DNA from: 67-14 sp035502775
GTDB lineage: Bacteria > Actinomycetota > Thermoleophilia > Solirubrobacterales > 70-9
NCBI GenBank assembly: GCA_035502775.1
Contig: DATJUB010000062.1
Span: 1 to 64,000 of the forward strand
DNA length: 64,000 nucleotides
Reading direction: 5' to 3'
Both the position numbers and the translations under genes were made by a program. A model generated the notes under the pieces. The model searched no databases, was not told the DNA's origin, and worked only from the letters and a program-made list of their open reading frames with translations. The first letter of the stretch is position 1. The number at the start of each line of letters is the position of its first letter. This document shows positions 8,981 to 16,525 of this stretch, piece after piece.

Positions 8981-10041
8981 CCGAGAGCCCCGGCGATCCG
9001 GTCGCGATCGGACTCGATCCATTCGTGGATGTCCCGCAGGATCGTCTCGGCGTCGCGCCGCGGACGCCAATCGGTGTGTTCGAACAGGGCGGAACAATCC
9101 GAGAGGTAGATCGGCACGTCCCCGGCCCGGTCCTCCGGTTCCGCCGCGATCTCGATCCGGTTGCCGGTCAGCCGCGCGCATATCTCGGAGGTCTCCAGCA
9201 GCGAGAGGCTCACCTCGCGGCCGCCGCCGACGTTGAAGGTGTGGCCGTCCCAGTGGTCCGGGTCGAGCAGCTGGAGATCGACCAGATCGACCAGATCATC
9301 GACGTGCAGCAGGTCCCGCACCTGCTTGCCGCTGCCGCCGTAGCCGATGTAGGACAGTGGCCCGCGGTTGATGTGGGAGAGCATCCAGTGCGTGAACACG
9401 CCCTGGTCGACCTTGCCCATCTGCCACGGACCGGCGATCACCCCGCAGCGGTTGATCACCGTCGGGATCGAGAACATCTCACCGAACTCGGTGGTCAGAA
9501 GTTCCGCCGCCAGCTTGGTCGATCCGTAGAGGGTTCTGGGGCCGCCGAGCGGCATGCGCTCGCCGATTCCGCGCCGGGACACCCCCGGCTCCGGCTGCTC
9601 GGCGGCCAGCTCGAAACGGGTCGGCGCCTCCTCCAGCGCGAGGTTCCTCAGTCCCCGCAGCGGATACACCCGGCTGGTCGAGAGGAAGATGAACTGGCAG
9701 GCGTTTCTCCGGGCGATCTCCAGGCAGTTGTAGGCACCGGTCAGATTGGTCTCGACCAGATATGAGGTGTCGCCGTCGACACCACTCATCACCGAGGGTT
9801 CGGCCGAGCACTCGATCAGCGCGTCGATCGGTCCGGCGGCCTCCAGGTCCTCCAGCCGCCGGACGTCACCCTCGACGAACTCGATTCCCGCCGCGGCCAG
9901 CCGCTCGGGATTGAGCTCGGATCCCTTGCGATGGAGATTGTCGAGAGCGACGATCCGCCACTCGGGATGCCGGGCGGCAAGAGCCAGCCCCAGATTCGAC
10001 CCGACGAATCCGGCACCCCCGGTGACCAGTATCGACTTCAC
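8977..10041 (-). CDS. NAD-dependent sugar epimerase/dehydratase (extended SDR)
   Basis: 354 aa from a GTG preceded by AAGGAGA about 8 bases upstream. Cofactor motif GGAGFVG, catalytic YGSTKLAAELL with Tyr and Lys intact, RCGVIAGP, GKQVRDLLHVDDL and FNVGGGR. Related to the SDR at 5456 and to CDP-paratose/UDP-glucose epimerases, but with the standard Tyr. First gene of a two-gene operon with the GT2. Confidence 0.9.
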   Translation of the reverse strand: MKSILVTGGAGFVGSNLGLALAARHPEWRIVALDNLHRKGSELNPERLAAAGIEFVEGDVRRLEDLEAAGPIDALIECSAEPSVMSGVDGDTSYLVETNLTGAYNCLEIARRNACQFIFLSTSRVYPLRGLRNLALEEAPTRFELAAEQPEPGVSRRGIGERMPLGGPRTLYGSTKLAAELLTTEFGEMFSIPTVINRCGVIAGPWQMGKVDQGVFTHWMLSHINRGPLSYIGYGGSGKQVRDLLHVDDLVDLVDLQLLDPDHWDGHTFNVGGGREVSLSLLETSEICARLTGNRIEIAAEPEDRAGDVPIYLSDCSALFEHTDWRPRRDAETILRDIHEWIESDRDRIAGALG

Positions 10042-10086
10042 AGTTTGATCTCTCCTTGATCTGACGATGCTGGACAATATTCCTAA

Positions 10087-10848
10087 ATGGGGGCCGCCGA
10101 AATACTCATCCTGCTGGTCTGGAGCTTCACCGTCTCTTTCGCCGGTGGGATGATCGGCCTCGTGCTGGGCAATCTGCGCCTGCCGGTGGTCGTACTGCTG
10201 GGCAGCTCCGCCGCCGCGGCGGCCGGCGCGAACGTCGCGATCTCCGGTGCGGCCGCGTTCACCTCTGCCATCGTGCATTGGCGAAACGGCCGCGTGGACC
10301 CGAAGCTGTTCCTGATGATGGCCCCGAGTTCCCTGTTCGGCGCCATTGCCGGAGGGCTGCTGGCGGGGATCCTGCCCGAGAGGATCCTGCTGGGTGCGAT
10401 CTCGCTGGTCGTGCTCTATGGAGCGGTCGAGGTCTGGCGCTACCGCCGGCCGCAGGCCGAGCCCGAACCGGGCGAGGTCCAGAAGAAAAACCTGCTGATC
10501 GAGGCGGTCCTGATCGGTTTCGCGGTCGGCCTGCTCGGCGGATTCGTCGGCCTGATCCTCGGTTCACTGAGACTGCCGGCGATGCTCAAGTACATGGGCA
10601 TGAGTCCCTACCGTGCGGTTGGAACGAACGCCGCGGTAGGGGTGATCGTCGGCATCGGCGGCTTGGTCGGACACCTGCCGAGCGGCGTCGATTGGGAGAT
10701 CTTCCTGATCGGCTCGGCGGCCGCGGTGCCCGGCGCCTATTTCGGATCGAAGTTCACCGGCCGCCTGAACGAGGACACTCTGGTCAAGGCGATGGCCGCG
10801 GTCCTCGTGGTCACGGGTCTCACGATGGCGGTTCAGGCCGTGACCTGA
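10087..10848 (+). CDS. TSUP-family membrane transporter (TauE/SafE), full length
   Basis: 253 aa with about 8 membrane segments in two repeats. Each repeat opens with a Gly-rich segment, FAGGMIGLVLGNLRLP and LLGGFVGLILGSLRLP. The family exports organosulfur compounds or sulfite; substrate here unknown. Only 45 bases separate its start from the divergent SDR start, so the promoters must overlap. Compare the split TSUP at 49421-50178. Confidence 0.9.
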   Translation: MGAAEILILLVWSFTVSFAGGMIGLVLGNLRLPVVVLLGSSAAAAAGANVAISGAAAFTSAIVHWRNGRVDPKLFLMMAPSSLFGAIAGGLLAGILPERILLGAISLVVLYGAVEVWRYRRPQAEPEPGEVQKKNLLIEAVLIGFAVGLLGGFVGLILGSLRLPAMLKYMGMSPYRAVGTNAAVGVIVGIGGLVGHLPSGVDWEIFLIGSAAAVPGAYFGSKFTGRLNEDTLVKAMAAVLVVTGLTMAVQAVT

Positions 10849-10911
10849 CCGGTTGCGTCCGACCGGCACGTTCGCCTCACCGCGGCGAAACCGTTGCGGG
10901 ATACTGCGGCC

Positions 10912-12201
10912 ATGAAGGCTCCCGAACTGCTCCAGCACCTGATCCGCTTCAACACGGTCAACCCGCCCGGCAACGAGGGAGAAGCACTCCGGTTCCTGAA
11001 GGACATGCTCGACGAGACGGGCTGGGAGACCGAGCTGCTGGCCAAGGTTCCGGAGCGCCCCAATCTGGTCGCCCGGCTCCGGGGAGCCGAGCCGGGGCCG
11101 AACCTGGCCCTGATCAGCCACGTCGACACGGTGCCGGCCAAGCCTGAGGAATGGAGCCGCGACCCCTGGTCCGGGGATCTGGTCGACGGCTACATCTGGG
11201 GCCGGGGCGCGCTCGACATGAAGGACCAGGTGGCGTCCGAGACCGCGGCCTGCCTCGCACTGGCCAAGTCCGGCTGGCGACCGGCCAAGGGGGACCTGAT
11301 CCTGGTGGTCGCCGCCGACGAGGAGACCGGAGCCCATTTCGGCGCGCAGTGGCTGTGCGCCGAGCAGGCCGACAAGGTTCGGTGTGACTGGGTGCTGAAC
11401 GAAGGTGCGGGCGAGATGGTCGACTTCAACGGCGAGAGCTTCTTCACTCTCGCGGTCGGTGAGAAGGGCACCTTCCGCTTCACGATCGTGACCAAGGGCG
11501 AAGCCGGGCACGGCTCGATCCCCGGGGTCGGGGACAACGCGCTGCTGAAGCTGGCCGAGGCCCTGCCTCGCCTGCGCAACCAGCCGCCGCGCGAATCCAC
11601 CGCCGACACGGACCGCTTCCTCGAACGGCTGCTCGGTCATGCTCCCGACGATCTCGACGCCGCCCTGGCCGAGGTCGCGGCGGGCGCGCCGCTGGTCGCG
11701 AAGCTGATGGCCGATCCGATGCTCGGCGTGACCCTCGCCCCGACGATGGCCTCGGCCTCGGACCGGGAGAACGTGATCCCCTCGGAGGCCCGGCTCGTGG
11801 TCGATTGCCGCACCCCTCCGGGCATGACCGAATCGGAGGTGCTCGAGCGGATCAACGGGGTACTCGGGGAGGGTGACTGGCGGATCGAGTTCAACGATCC
11901 GGTGGTCGGCAACCGCTCCGACTACGAGGGGGTGCTCGCCGACGCCTTGGAGGAATGGGTCGAGCTGGTCGAGCCCGGGGCCAAGATCCTGCCGATCGTG
12001 ATGCCCGGCTTCTCGGACAGCCACTGGTTCCGCAAGGCCTTCGGCGCGACGGTCTTCGGCTTCTGTCCGCAGCGCATGACCCTGGCCGAGACCAAGCCCC
12101 TGGTCCACGGAAAGGACGAACGGGTCACGGTCGAGGACGTCGAGCTGATGGAGAACCTCTTCACCTGGCTGCCGCCGAAGCTGCTGGGTACCGCCGGCTG
12201 A
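10912..12201 (+). CDS. M20 family metallopeptidase (ArgE/DapE/CPG2-like)
   Basis: 429 aa from MKAPELLQHLIRFNTVNPPGNE; six codons of open frame upstream are excluded. Two-zinc exopeptidase or deacylase: HVDTVP carries the first metal ligand, WGRGALDMKD the bridging Asp, DEETGA the catalytic Glu and metal Glu. The dimerisation domain is in the middle (EAGHGSIPG), and the last His is near KPLVHGKDE. Substrate cannot be read from sequence. Its TGA abuts the convergent small membrane protein's stop. Confidence 0.93.
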   Translation: MKAPELLQHLIRFNTVNPPGNEGEALRFLKDMLDETGWETELLAKVPERPNLVARLRGAEPGPNLALISHVDTVPAKPEEWSRDPWSGDLVDGYIWGRGALDMKDQVASETAACLALAKSGWRPAKGDLILVVAADEETGAHFGAQWLCAEQADKVRCDWVLNEGAGEMVDFNGESFFTLAVGEKGTFRFTIVTKGEAGHGSIPGVGDNALLKLAEALPRLRNQPPRESTADTDRFLERLLGHAPDDLDAALAEVAAGAPLVAKLMADPMLGVTLAPTMASASDRENVIPSEARLVVDCRTPPGMTESEVLERINGVLGEGDWRIEFNDPVVGNRSDYEGVLADALEEWVELVEPGAKILPIVMPGFSDSHWFRKAFGATVFGFCPQRMTLAETKPLVHGKDERVTVEDVELMENLFTWLPPKLLGTAG

Positions 12202-12474
12202 TCAGCCTCGTGGCCAGCGGTCTTCCGGCGGCACGCTGAACAGGTTTCGCCAGGGTCTGGATTTTCTCTTGAAGAGCGGATTCAGTACCAACATGACGAC
12301 GAAGCCGACGGCGAGGAAATACCCCAGATACGCCATCCAGTCACCAAAATCCATGCGGTACTTGAGCAGGTTCAGGCGGTCGGCGGCGACGATCGCGAAT
12401 CCCATGCACAGGCCCGTGGCCAGCATATGACCGATGTACAGGGCTCTCGCCTTCCTCAGTTCCCTGCGAGTCAT
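12202..12474 (-). CDS. Small two-TM membrane protein
   Basis: 90 aa with a basic N-terminus and two hydrophobic segments (about residues 12-30 and 45-66), then a basic, Trp/Pro-containing tail. No family recognised. Follows another small two-TM protein on the same strand by 63 bases, so the two probably share a transcript. Convergent with the M20 peptidase, with no gap between stops. Confidence 0.6.
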   Translation of the reverse strand: MTRRELRKARALYIGHMLATGLCMGFAIVAADRLNLLKYRMDFGDWMAYLGYFLAVGFVVMLVLNPLFKRKSRPWRNLFSVPPEDRWPRG

Positions 12475-12537
12475 CGCCAGGATTCGTTCAGTGGAACGGA
12501 AGAAGCTTTGGACCGAAGTCTCGTCGTCCGCGTAGTC

Positions 12538-12801
12538 TCATCTGCCTTCTGCGTGTTCGACATCGATCGGCTTTGGGTTGAGCGGCCCGAACACCCGGAC
12601 CATCAGGTACTCGATCCCGTCAAAGGTTGCCTTGGCATAGACGGCGAACACGAACGCTTTGGCGAGTATCTCCACATTTGACAGGTTCCAGGGAAATTTG
12701 ACGCTGATGATCATCCAAGGGATCATCCCGACCACGTAGCCCAGGAAGTAGATCAGCCGCCACAACCAACGTGGCACTCTGCGCTCGGTGCGTTCACTCA
12801 T
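12538..12801 (-). CDS. Small two-TM membrane protein
   Basis: 87 aa from MSERTERR; this ATG has a good ribosome-binding site (GAGGGAG, 6 bases away), so the 42 upstream codons of open frame are rejected. Two hydrophobic segments, LIYFLGYVVGMIPWMIISV and a second near residues 50-65. No family recognised. Likely co-transcribed with the small membrane gene downstream. Confidence 0.62.
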   Translation of the reverse strand: MSERTERRVPRWLWRLIYFLGYVVGMIPWMIISVKFPWNLSNVEILAKAFVFAVYAKATFDGIEYLMVRVFGPLNPKPIDVEHAEGR

Positions 12802-12947
12802 TGATTTCTCCCTCGAAATTGCCGTCGTGACGTGATACCGGCGATACATCTTCCGGTCCCGAATCTCCGCAGAATACCTGATCATCCTATAACCACAATG
12901 GCGAGGGCACCTTGGCGGATACGGCACCGCGCTAGGATTCCGGCTCC

Positions 12948-13361
12948 ATGTTCACTCGCATAGACCACATCGGCGTAGCCGTAGAAGATCTCGACGCCGC
13001 CATCAAACTTTATGAACGAAGCTTCGAGATGGAACTCGTGCATCGTGAAACCGTTGAATCACAGGGAGTCGAGGCGGTCCTGCTCGACGTCGGCGAGGGA
13101 CATGTGGAGCTGCTCGCCCCGCTCGGTCCGGACACCCCGGTGGGCAAGTTCATCGCCAAGAACGGCGTCGGCATCCATCACGTGGCCTACGCGGTCGAGA
13201 ACATCGAGGAAGCGCTGGCCAAGGCAGAGGCAGCCGGCATCCGCATGATCGACAAGGAGCCGCGGGTCGGCATCCGCGGCAGCCGCGTCGCGTTCGCCCA
13301 CCCCGCCGCCACCGGCTCGGTGCTGACCGAAATCGTCGAACCCTCCAAGGAGGCGCACTGA
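12948..13361 (+). CDS. mce: Methylmalonyl-CoA epimerase
   Basis: 137 aa VOC/glyoxalase-fold enzyme interconverting (S)- and (R)-methylmalonyl-CoA in propionyl-CoA metabolism. Metal ligands are visible in RIDHIGVAVEDL (His), GHVELLAPL (Glu) and GIHHVAYAV (His). It acts with B12-dependent methylmalonyl-CoA mutase, which is not in this window; that is indirect support for cobalamin use by the organism. Its TGA overlaps the next gene's ATG by one base. Confidence 0.95.
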   Translation: MFTRIDHIGVAVEDLDAAIKLYERSFEMELVHRETVESQGVEAVLLDVGEGHVELLAPLGPDTPVGKFIAKNGVGIHHVAYAVENIEEALAKAEAAGIRMIDKEPRVGIRGSRVAFAHPAATGSVLTEIVEPSKEAH

Positions 13362-13573
13362 TGGCATCGCTGCAGAAGATCGAGATCGGATTCGAAGGCG
13401 GACAGGTCGTGCCCGTACGGATCGACGAGGCGGCGCTCGAGGGCCTGCGCACCGCCCTGAAGAGCGGCGACGGCTCGCACGAGATCAGCTACGAGGAAGG
13501 CACACTCATCCTCGATCTCGGCAAGGTCATCTTCCTGCGCATCACCTCGAACGCGACCAAGGTCGGTTTCTAG
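13361..13573 (+). CDS. Small conserved-looking hypothetical protein
   Basis: 70 aa, translationally coupled to mce (TGATG). Predicted beta-rich with one helix: an N-terminal strand pair (IEIGFEGGQVVPVRI), a helix, then EGTLILDLGKVIFLRI. The layout loosely recalls the small DUF3107-type proteins, but I cannot confirm that. The stop shares CTAG with the convergent membrane protein. Confidence 0.65.
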   Translation: MASLQKIEIGFEGGQVVPVRIDEAALEGLRTALKSGDGSHEISYEEGTLILDLGKVIFLRITSNATKVGF

Positions 13574-14640
13574 GACCTCTGCTCGCGGAGTCGCAGGTAC
13601 TCCGCCCGCTTCTGGAAGGTCACCTTCATCTCGTCGGTGATCTGGCTGAGGAACTCCCGGCGATAGAGATCGTCGGTCAGCATCGAGACCGCGAAGTAGA
13701 GCCCGGTGAACGCGGCGAGAGCCGCCGCCACCCGCAGCAGCTCGGTGGTCACCTGGGCTTCGCGATCCCCTATCTGGAAGCCGAACAGCACGTGGGCGGG
13801 AGCGTCGATCCAGCCGCTGACCAGCTCCGCGTTGACGGTCAGCAGGCCGAACACGACGAAGAACGCGGCGACCGCGAACGCGACCAGCAGTATCTGGAGC
13901 GATTGGCTGACGAAAAGCACCAGACCGACGTTGAAACGCTGACGGTGGTTGAGCGGCGGACCCTCCCCTCCGGCATCACGCTCGAGGCTCTGCACCTCTT
14001 TCGGCAGGCGGGCGATCAGGAACGCCCCGCCGAGTAGGACGAACAGACCGATCAGCAGCCCGAGCGAAAGGTTGTCGAGCCCCGCGAAGACCTCCCAGAG
14101 CTCGGGCGTGAGGAACAGCAGCAGGGCGAAGATCATCAGCAGAGGCACCGCCTTGACGAGCAATCCCAGCGATCTCGCCAGCTCGTCGAGCAGGCGGGTG
14201 ATGCCCCAGGCGAGGATCGAGAGCAGCCCGAATCCGACCACCGCGAAGATCAGGCCGAGCAGAACCAGATTGGCCAGGGCGGTCAGCAGGGCGATGCCCC
14301 AGTGACCGGATATCACCCCGGGCAGCAGGGCGGGCACGATCACGAACGCGGTCAACTCGACCCGGCCGACCCGGTTGGGCTGGGAGAAGAACGCCCGGCC
14401 GCGCAGCCGGTTGGCCACACCCATCGCGGCGAGCAGAGCGACCAGGCTGATCGCCACCGCGGCGAGGTTCTGCCAAAGGGACCAGTCGGTATTTAGCGGG
14501 CCGAGGATCTCCAGCAGCAACACGAAACCGAGCAGGGGCACGGCACGGTTGAAGATGTCGGAGGCCGGCGAGTAGTCCTCGGTCAGCATCGGCAGACCCG
14601 CCTTGCGGAACGCCTTTTCGTATTCATCCTCGGTCACCAC
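13570..14640 (-). CDS. Polytopic membrane protein of unknown function
   Basis: 356 aa with about 8 hydrophobic segments between residues 30 and 320 and a short acidic cytoplasmic N-terminus (VTEDEYEKAFRKAG). The C-terminal ~40 residues are charged. No family recognised; no transporter motif seen. Divergent from the PAP2 gene with a gap of about 40 bases. Confidence 0.72.
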   Translation of the reverse strand: MVTEDEYEKAFRKAGLPMLTEDYSPASDIFNRAVPLLGFVLLLEILGPLNTDWSLWQNLAAVAISLVALLAAMGVANRLRGRAFFSQPNRVGRVELTAFVIVPALLPGVISGHWGIALLTALANLVLLGLIFAVVGFGLLSILAWGITRLLDELARSLGLLVKAVPLLMIFALLLFLTPELWEVFAGLDNLSLGLLIGLFVLLGGAFLIARLPKEVQSLERDAGGEGPPLNHRQRFNVGLVLFVSQSLQILLVAFAVAAFFVVFGLLTVNAELVSGWIDAPAHVLFGFQIGDREAQVTTELLRVAAALAAFTGLYFAVSMLTDDLYRREFLSQITDEMKVTFQKRAEYLRLREQRS

Positions 14641-14679
14641 ACCGGCATCATCGCGCGACCCCGACTATCGTGCCCGCCG

Positions 14680-15204
14680 ATGAAGAAAGCCGACCTAGCC
14701 CTGCTTCGATTCATGCGCACCCGCGGCCACGTGCCGGCCGCCGAGAAAGCCGCCCAGCTGATCGCCAAGAGCGGTGAGAACGGCTACCTCTGGTTCGGCA
14801 TCGGCCTGGCCGGAGCCGCCTTCGACAAGCCACGCCGCCGCCAGTGGCTGGCCTCGGCCGCGATCGGGCCGGTCGCGATCGGCCTCAACTTCGGCATCAA
14901 GCTGATCGTGAAGCGCCCGCGACCGAGCCTGGAAGGGCTGCCACCGCTCGGTGGGGCGCCGTCGTCCCTGTCATTTCCCTCCGCTCACGCGACCGCGTCC
15001 TTCGCCGCCGCGACCGCGATGTCCCGCTTCGCTCCGGAGCTGAAGCTGGCCCTGTTCGGTGCGGCCGCGACCATGGCGGTCACGAGGCCGTACCTCGGCA
15101 TGCACTATCCGTCAGACGTGGTGGCCGGAGCGATGCTGGGCACCGTGCTCGGCAGTGTGGTCCCGCTGCCCCCGAGCATGGGCCTCACAGAAGGAGACAA
15201 GTAA
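14680..15204 (+). CDS. PAP2-superfamily membrane phosphatase
   Basis: 174 aa membrane phosphatase for lipid phosphates or polyprenyl pyrophosphates. All three PAP2 signatures are present: KLIVKRPRPS (KxxxxxxRP), FPSAHATA (PSxH, Ala for the usual Gly) and TRPYLGMHYPSDV (xRxxxxxHxxxD, Thr for the usual Ser). Three to four TM segments. A hairpin follows directly. A role in recycling undecaprenyl or other polyprenyl carriers is possible but inferred. Confidence 0.9.
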   Translation: MKKADLALLRFMRTRGHVPAAEKAAQLIAKSGENGYLWFGIGLAGAAFDKPRRRQWLASAAIGPVAIGLNFGIKLIVKRPRPSLEGLPPLGGAPSSLSFPSAHATASFAAATAMSRFAPELKLALFGAAATMAVTRPYLGMHYPSDVVAGAMLGTVLGSVVPLPPSMGLTEGDK

Positions 15205-16424
15205 CCAGAATCGCTTCGCTTCGCTGCGCGATCCTGGTTTCGAAGTACCCTCGGCGCGCTCAATCCAGTGCTGCCTCTCAAAGTGCCTGAGCGACCGGCA
15301 CTTCGGCTTCTGTTTTTCTTGATCGAGAAGACGAGACGGTCCGGCAGTCCGAGTGCGTACTGGAGTGTGTCGCCGCGGACCTTGGTGATTCCGCCGGTTC
15401 CGTAGACCCGGGCCCAGATCACCCGCTTCGAGACGCCGTACTTGGTGATCTTGACGCGTTTCAGACGGCCCTTCGCCCCGAGCGCGCTGCCGAGGGCGGA
15501 TGACGAAAAGTCATAGGACCAGCGGTGGTACGGAGAGACGTCATCGTAGGGATCCTTGACTCCCTTCAGGTACGGCACCGGATCACCGAACCAGACGTTC
15601 TCGACGTTCTCGGTGTGTCCGCCGGAGCTGGCCGAGAACACGGTCAGTGCCGCCTTGCCCTTGTAGGTGACGATCTCCGACGCGGTCTGCTTGGCGGCCC
15701 GGTTGGTCCGGTCGTACTCGGTGGAGATCGGGCCGTAGACCTGGCTGCGGGTGTCGTTGTACAGATCGAAGCCGTCGCCATCGACCCGGCCGGCCAGGGC
15801 GATGCCCCTGGCGATCACCGCCTGGGCACGCAGCGCGTCCATCGGCCAGGACGGGATCGCCTCGTTGGGGATCACACCCTTCACGTAGTCGTTGACCGGG
15901 ACCGCGTTGATCACGTTGAGCGCGCCGCCCGATTCGACCACCTCGACCCCGCCGCGATAGCGCCCGAGGCCCTTGAAGATGACCGCACCGTCCTTTTCGG
16001 TGCGCAGGCGGCGGCCGCAATCGGCGAGCTTCTTGCCGTTCGGCCGGACCAGAACGACCCCGTTGGCGCGGCGCTTCGCCGCGTAGGTGCGCTTCTCGTT
16101 CAACTCCAGGCCGCAGGCGCGCTCGGCGCCGGAAAAGAGTGCCCGGCCAGAATCGACGTTGAGCAGAACGCGCACGGTGCGCGCCTTGCTCATCTTCTCG
16201 ACCCGGGTGCCCTTGTAGTAGTAGCGCAGGATCTTCCTGTAGCTCCAGCCGTCTTTGGCCATTCCGTACGAGCCGTAGGCGTTCAGTCCGATTCCGTGGC
16301 CGAAACCGCCGCCCTTGACGGTCCAGGTGGCGGCACCCGCCGGAGTGGCCCCCGCGAAAGCCGCCAGCAGGGCCAGCGAGATCGCCGCGAGCAGGGTTCT
16401 GAAGGAGATCTTGATCATCCGCAT
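15105..16424 (-). CDS. Secreted SpoIID/LytB-domain protein
   Basis: About 439 aa from the ATG at MRMIKISF; upstream alternatives are TTG. Cleavable signal peptide (LLAAISLALLAAFAGATPAGAA), then a SpoIID domain at about 130-350 with VNDYVKGVIPNE, WPMDALRAQAVIARGIAL and FSASSGGHTE. SpoIID is a lytic transglycosylase in spore formers; in non-sporulating actinobacteria these are cell-wall-associated proteins of uncertain role. The last ~70 residues after the natural-looking end at LVFSIKKN are low-complexity and overlap the PAP2 gene by 100 bases, so the original stop may have been lost. Confidence 0.88.
   Translation of the reverse strand: MRMIKISFRTLLAAISLALLAAFAGATPAGAATWTVKGGGFGHGIGLNAYGSYGMAKDGWSYRKILRYYYKGTRVEKMSKARTVRVLLNVDSGRALFSGAERACGLELNEKRTYAAKRRANGVVLVRPNGKKLADCGRRLRTEKDGAVIFKGLGRYRGGVEVVESGGALNVINAVPVNDYVKGVIPNEAIPSWPMDALRAQAVIARGIALAGRVDGDGFDLYNDTRSQVYGPISTEYDRTNRAAKQTASEIVTYKGKAALTVFSASSGGHTENVENVWFGDPVPYLKGVKDPYDDVSPYHRWSYDFSSSALGSALGAKGRLKRVKITKYGVSKRVIWARVYGTGGITKVRGDTLQYALGLPDRLVFSIKKNRSRSAGRSGTLRGSTGLSAPRVLRNQDRAAKRSDSGYLSPSVRPMLGGSGTTLPSTVPSIAPATTSDG
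15205..15237 (+). terminator. Hairpin after PAP2 gene
   Basis: Arms 15205-15214 and 15228-15237 (ccagaatcgc / gcgatcctgg, one mismatch) with a 13-base loop, followed by ttt. Begins at the base after the PAP2 stop. It lies inside the long C-terminal open frame of the convergent SpoIID-domain gene. Confidence 0.5.
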
Positions 16425-16466
16425 ACGCAACCACAACAGTTTCGCCGTCGCTTTGTCGCGCCCTGC

Positions 16467-16487
16467 CCGCAATGTTGCACATTGCGG
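16467..16487. promoter_or_regulatory. Perfect 21-bp palindromic operator candidate
   Basis: Arms ccgcaatgt (16467-16475) and acattgcgg (16479-16487) around tgc. It sits between the divergent SpoIID-domain gene (start 16424) and the aldehyde dehydrogenase (start 16526), where a repressor dimer could block either promoter. The regulator is unknown and no regulator gene is adjacent. Confidence 0.6.
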
Positions 16488-16525
16488 AACGTAAAAACCG
16501 GATTTCGATGAACTACTCTGGATCC

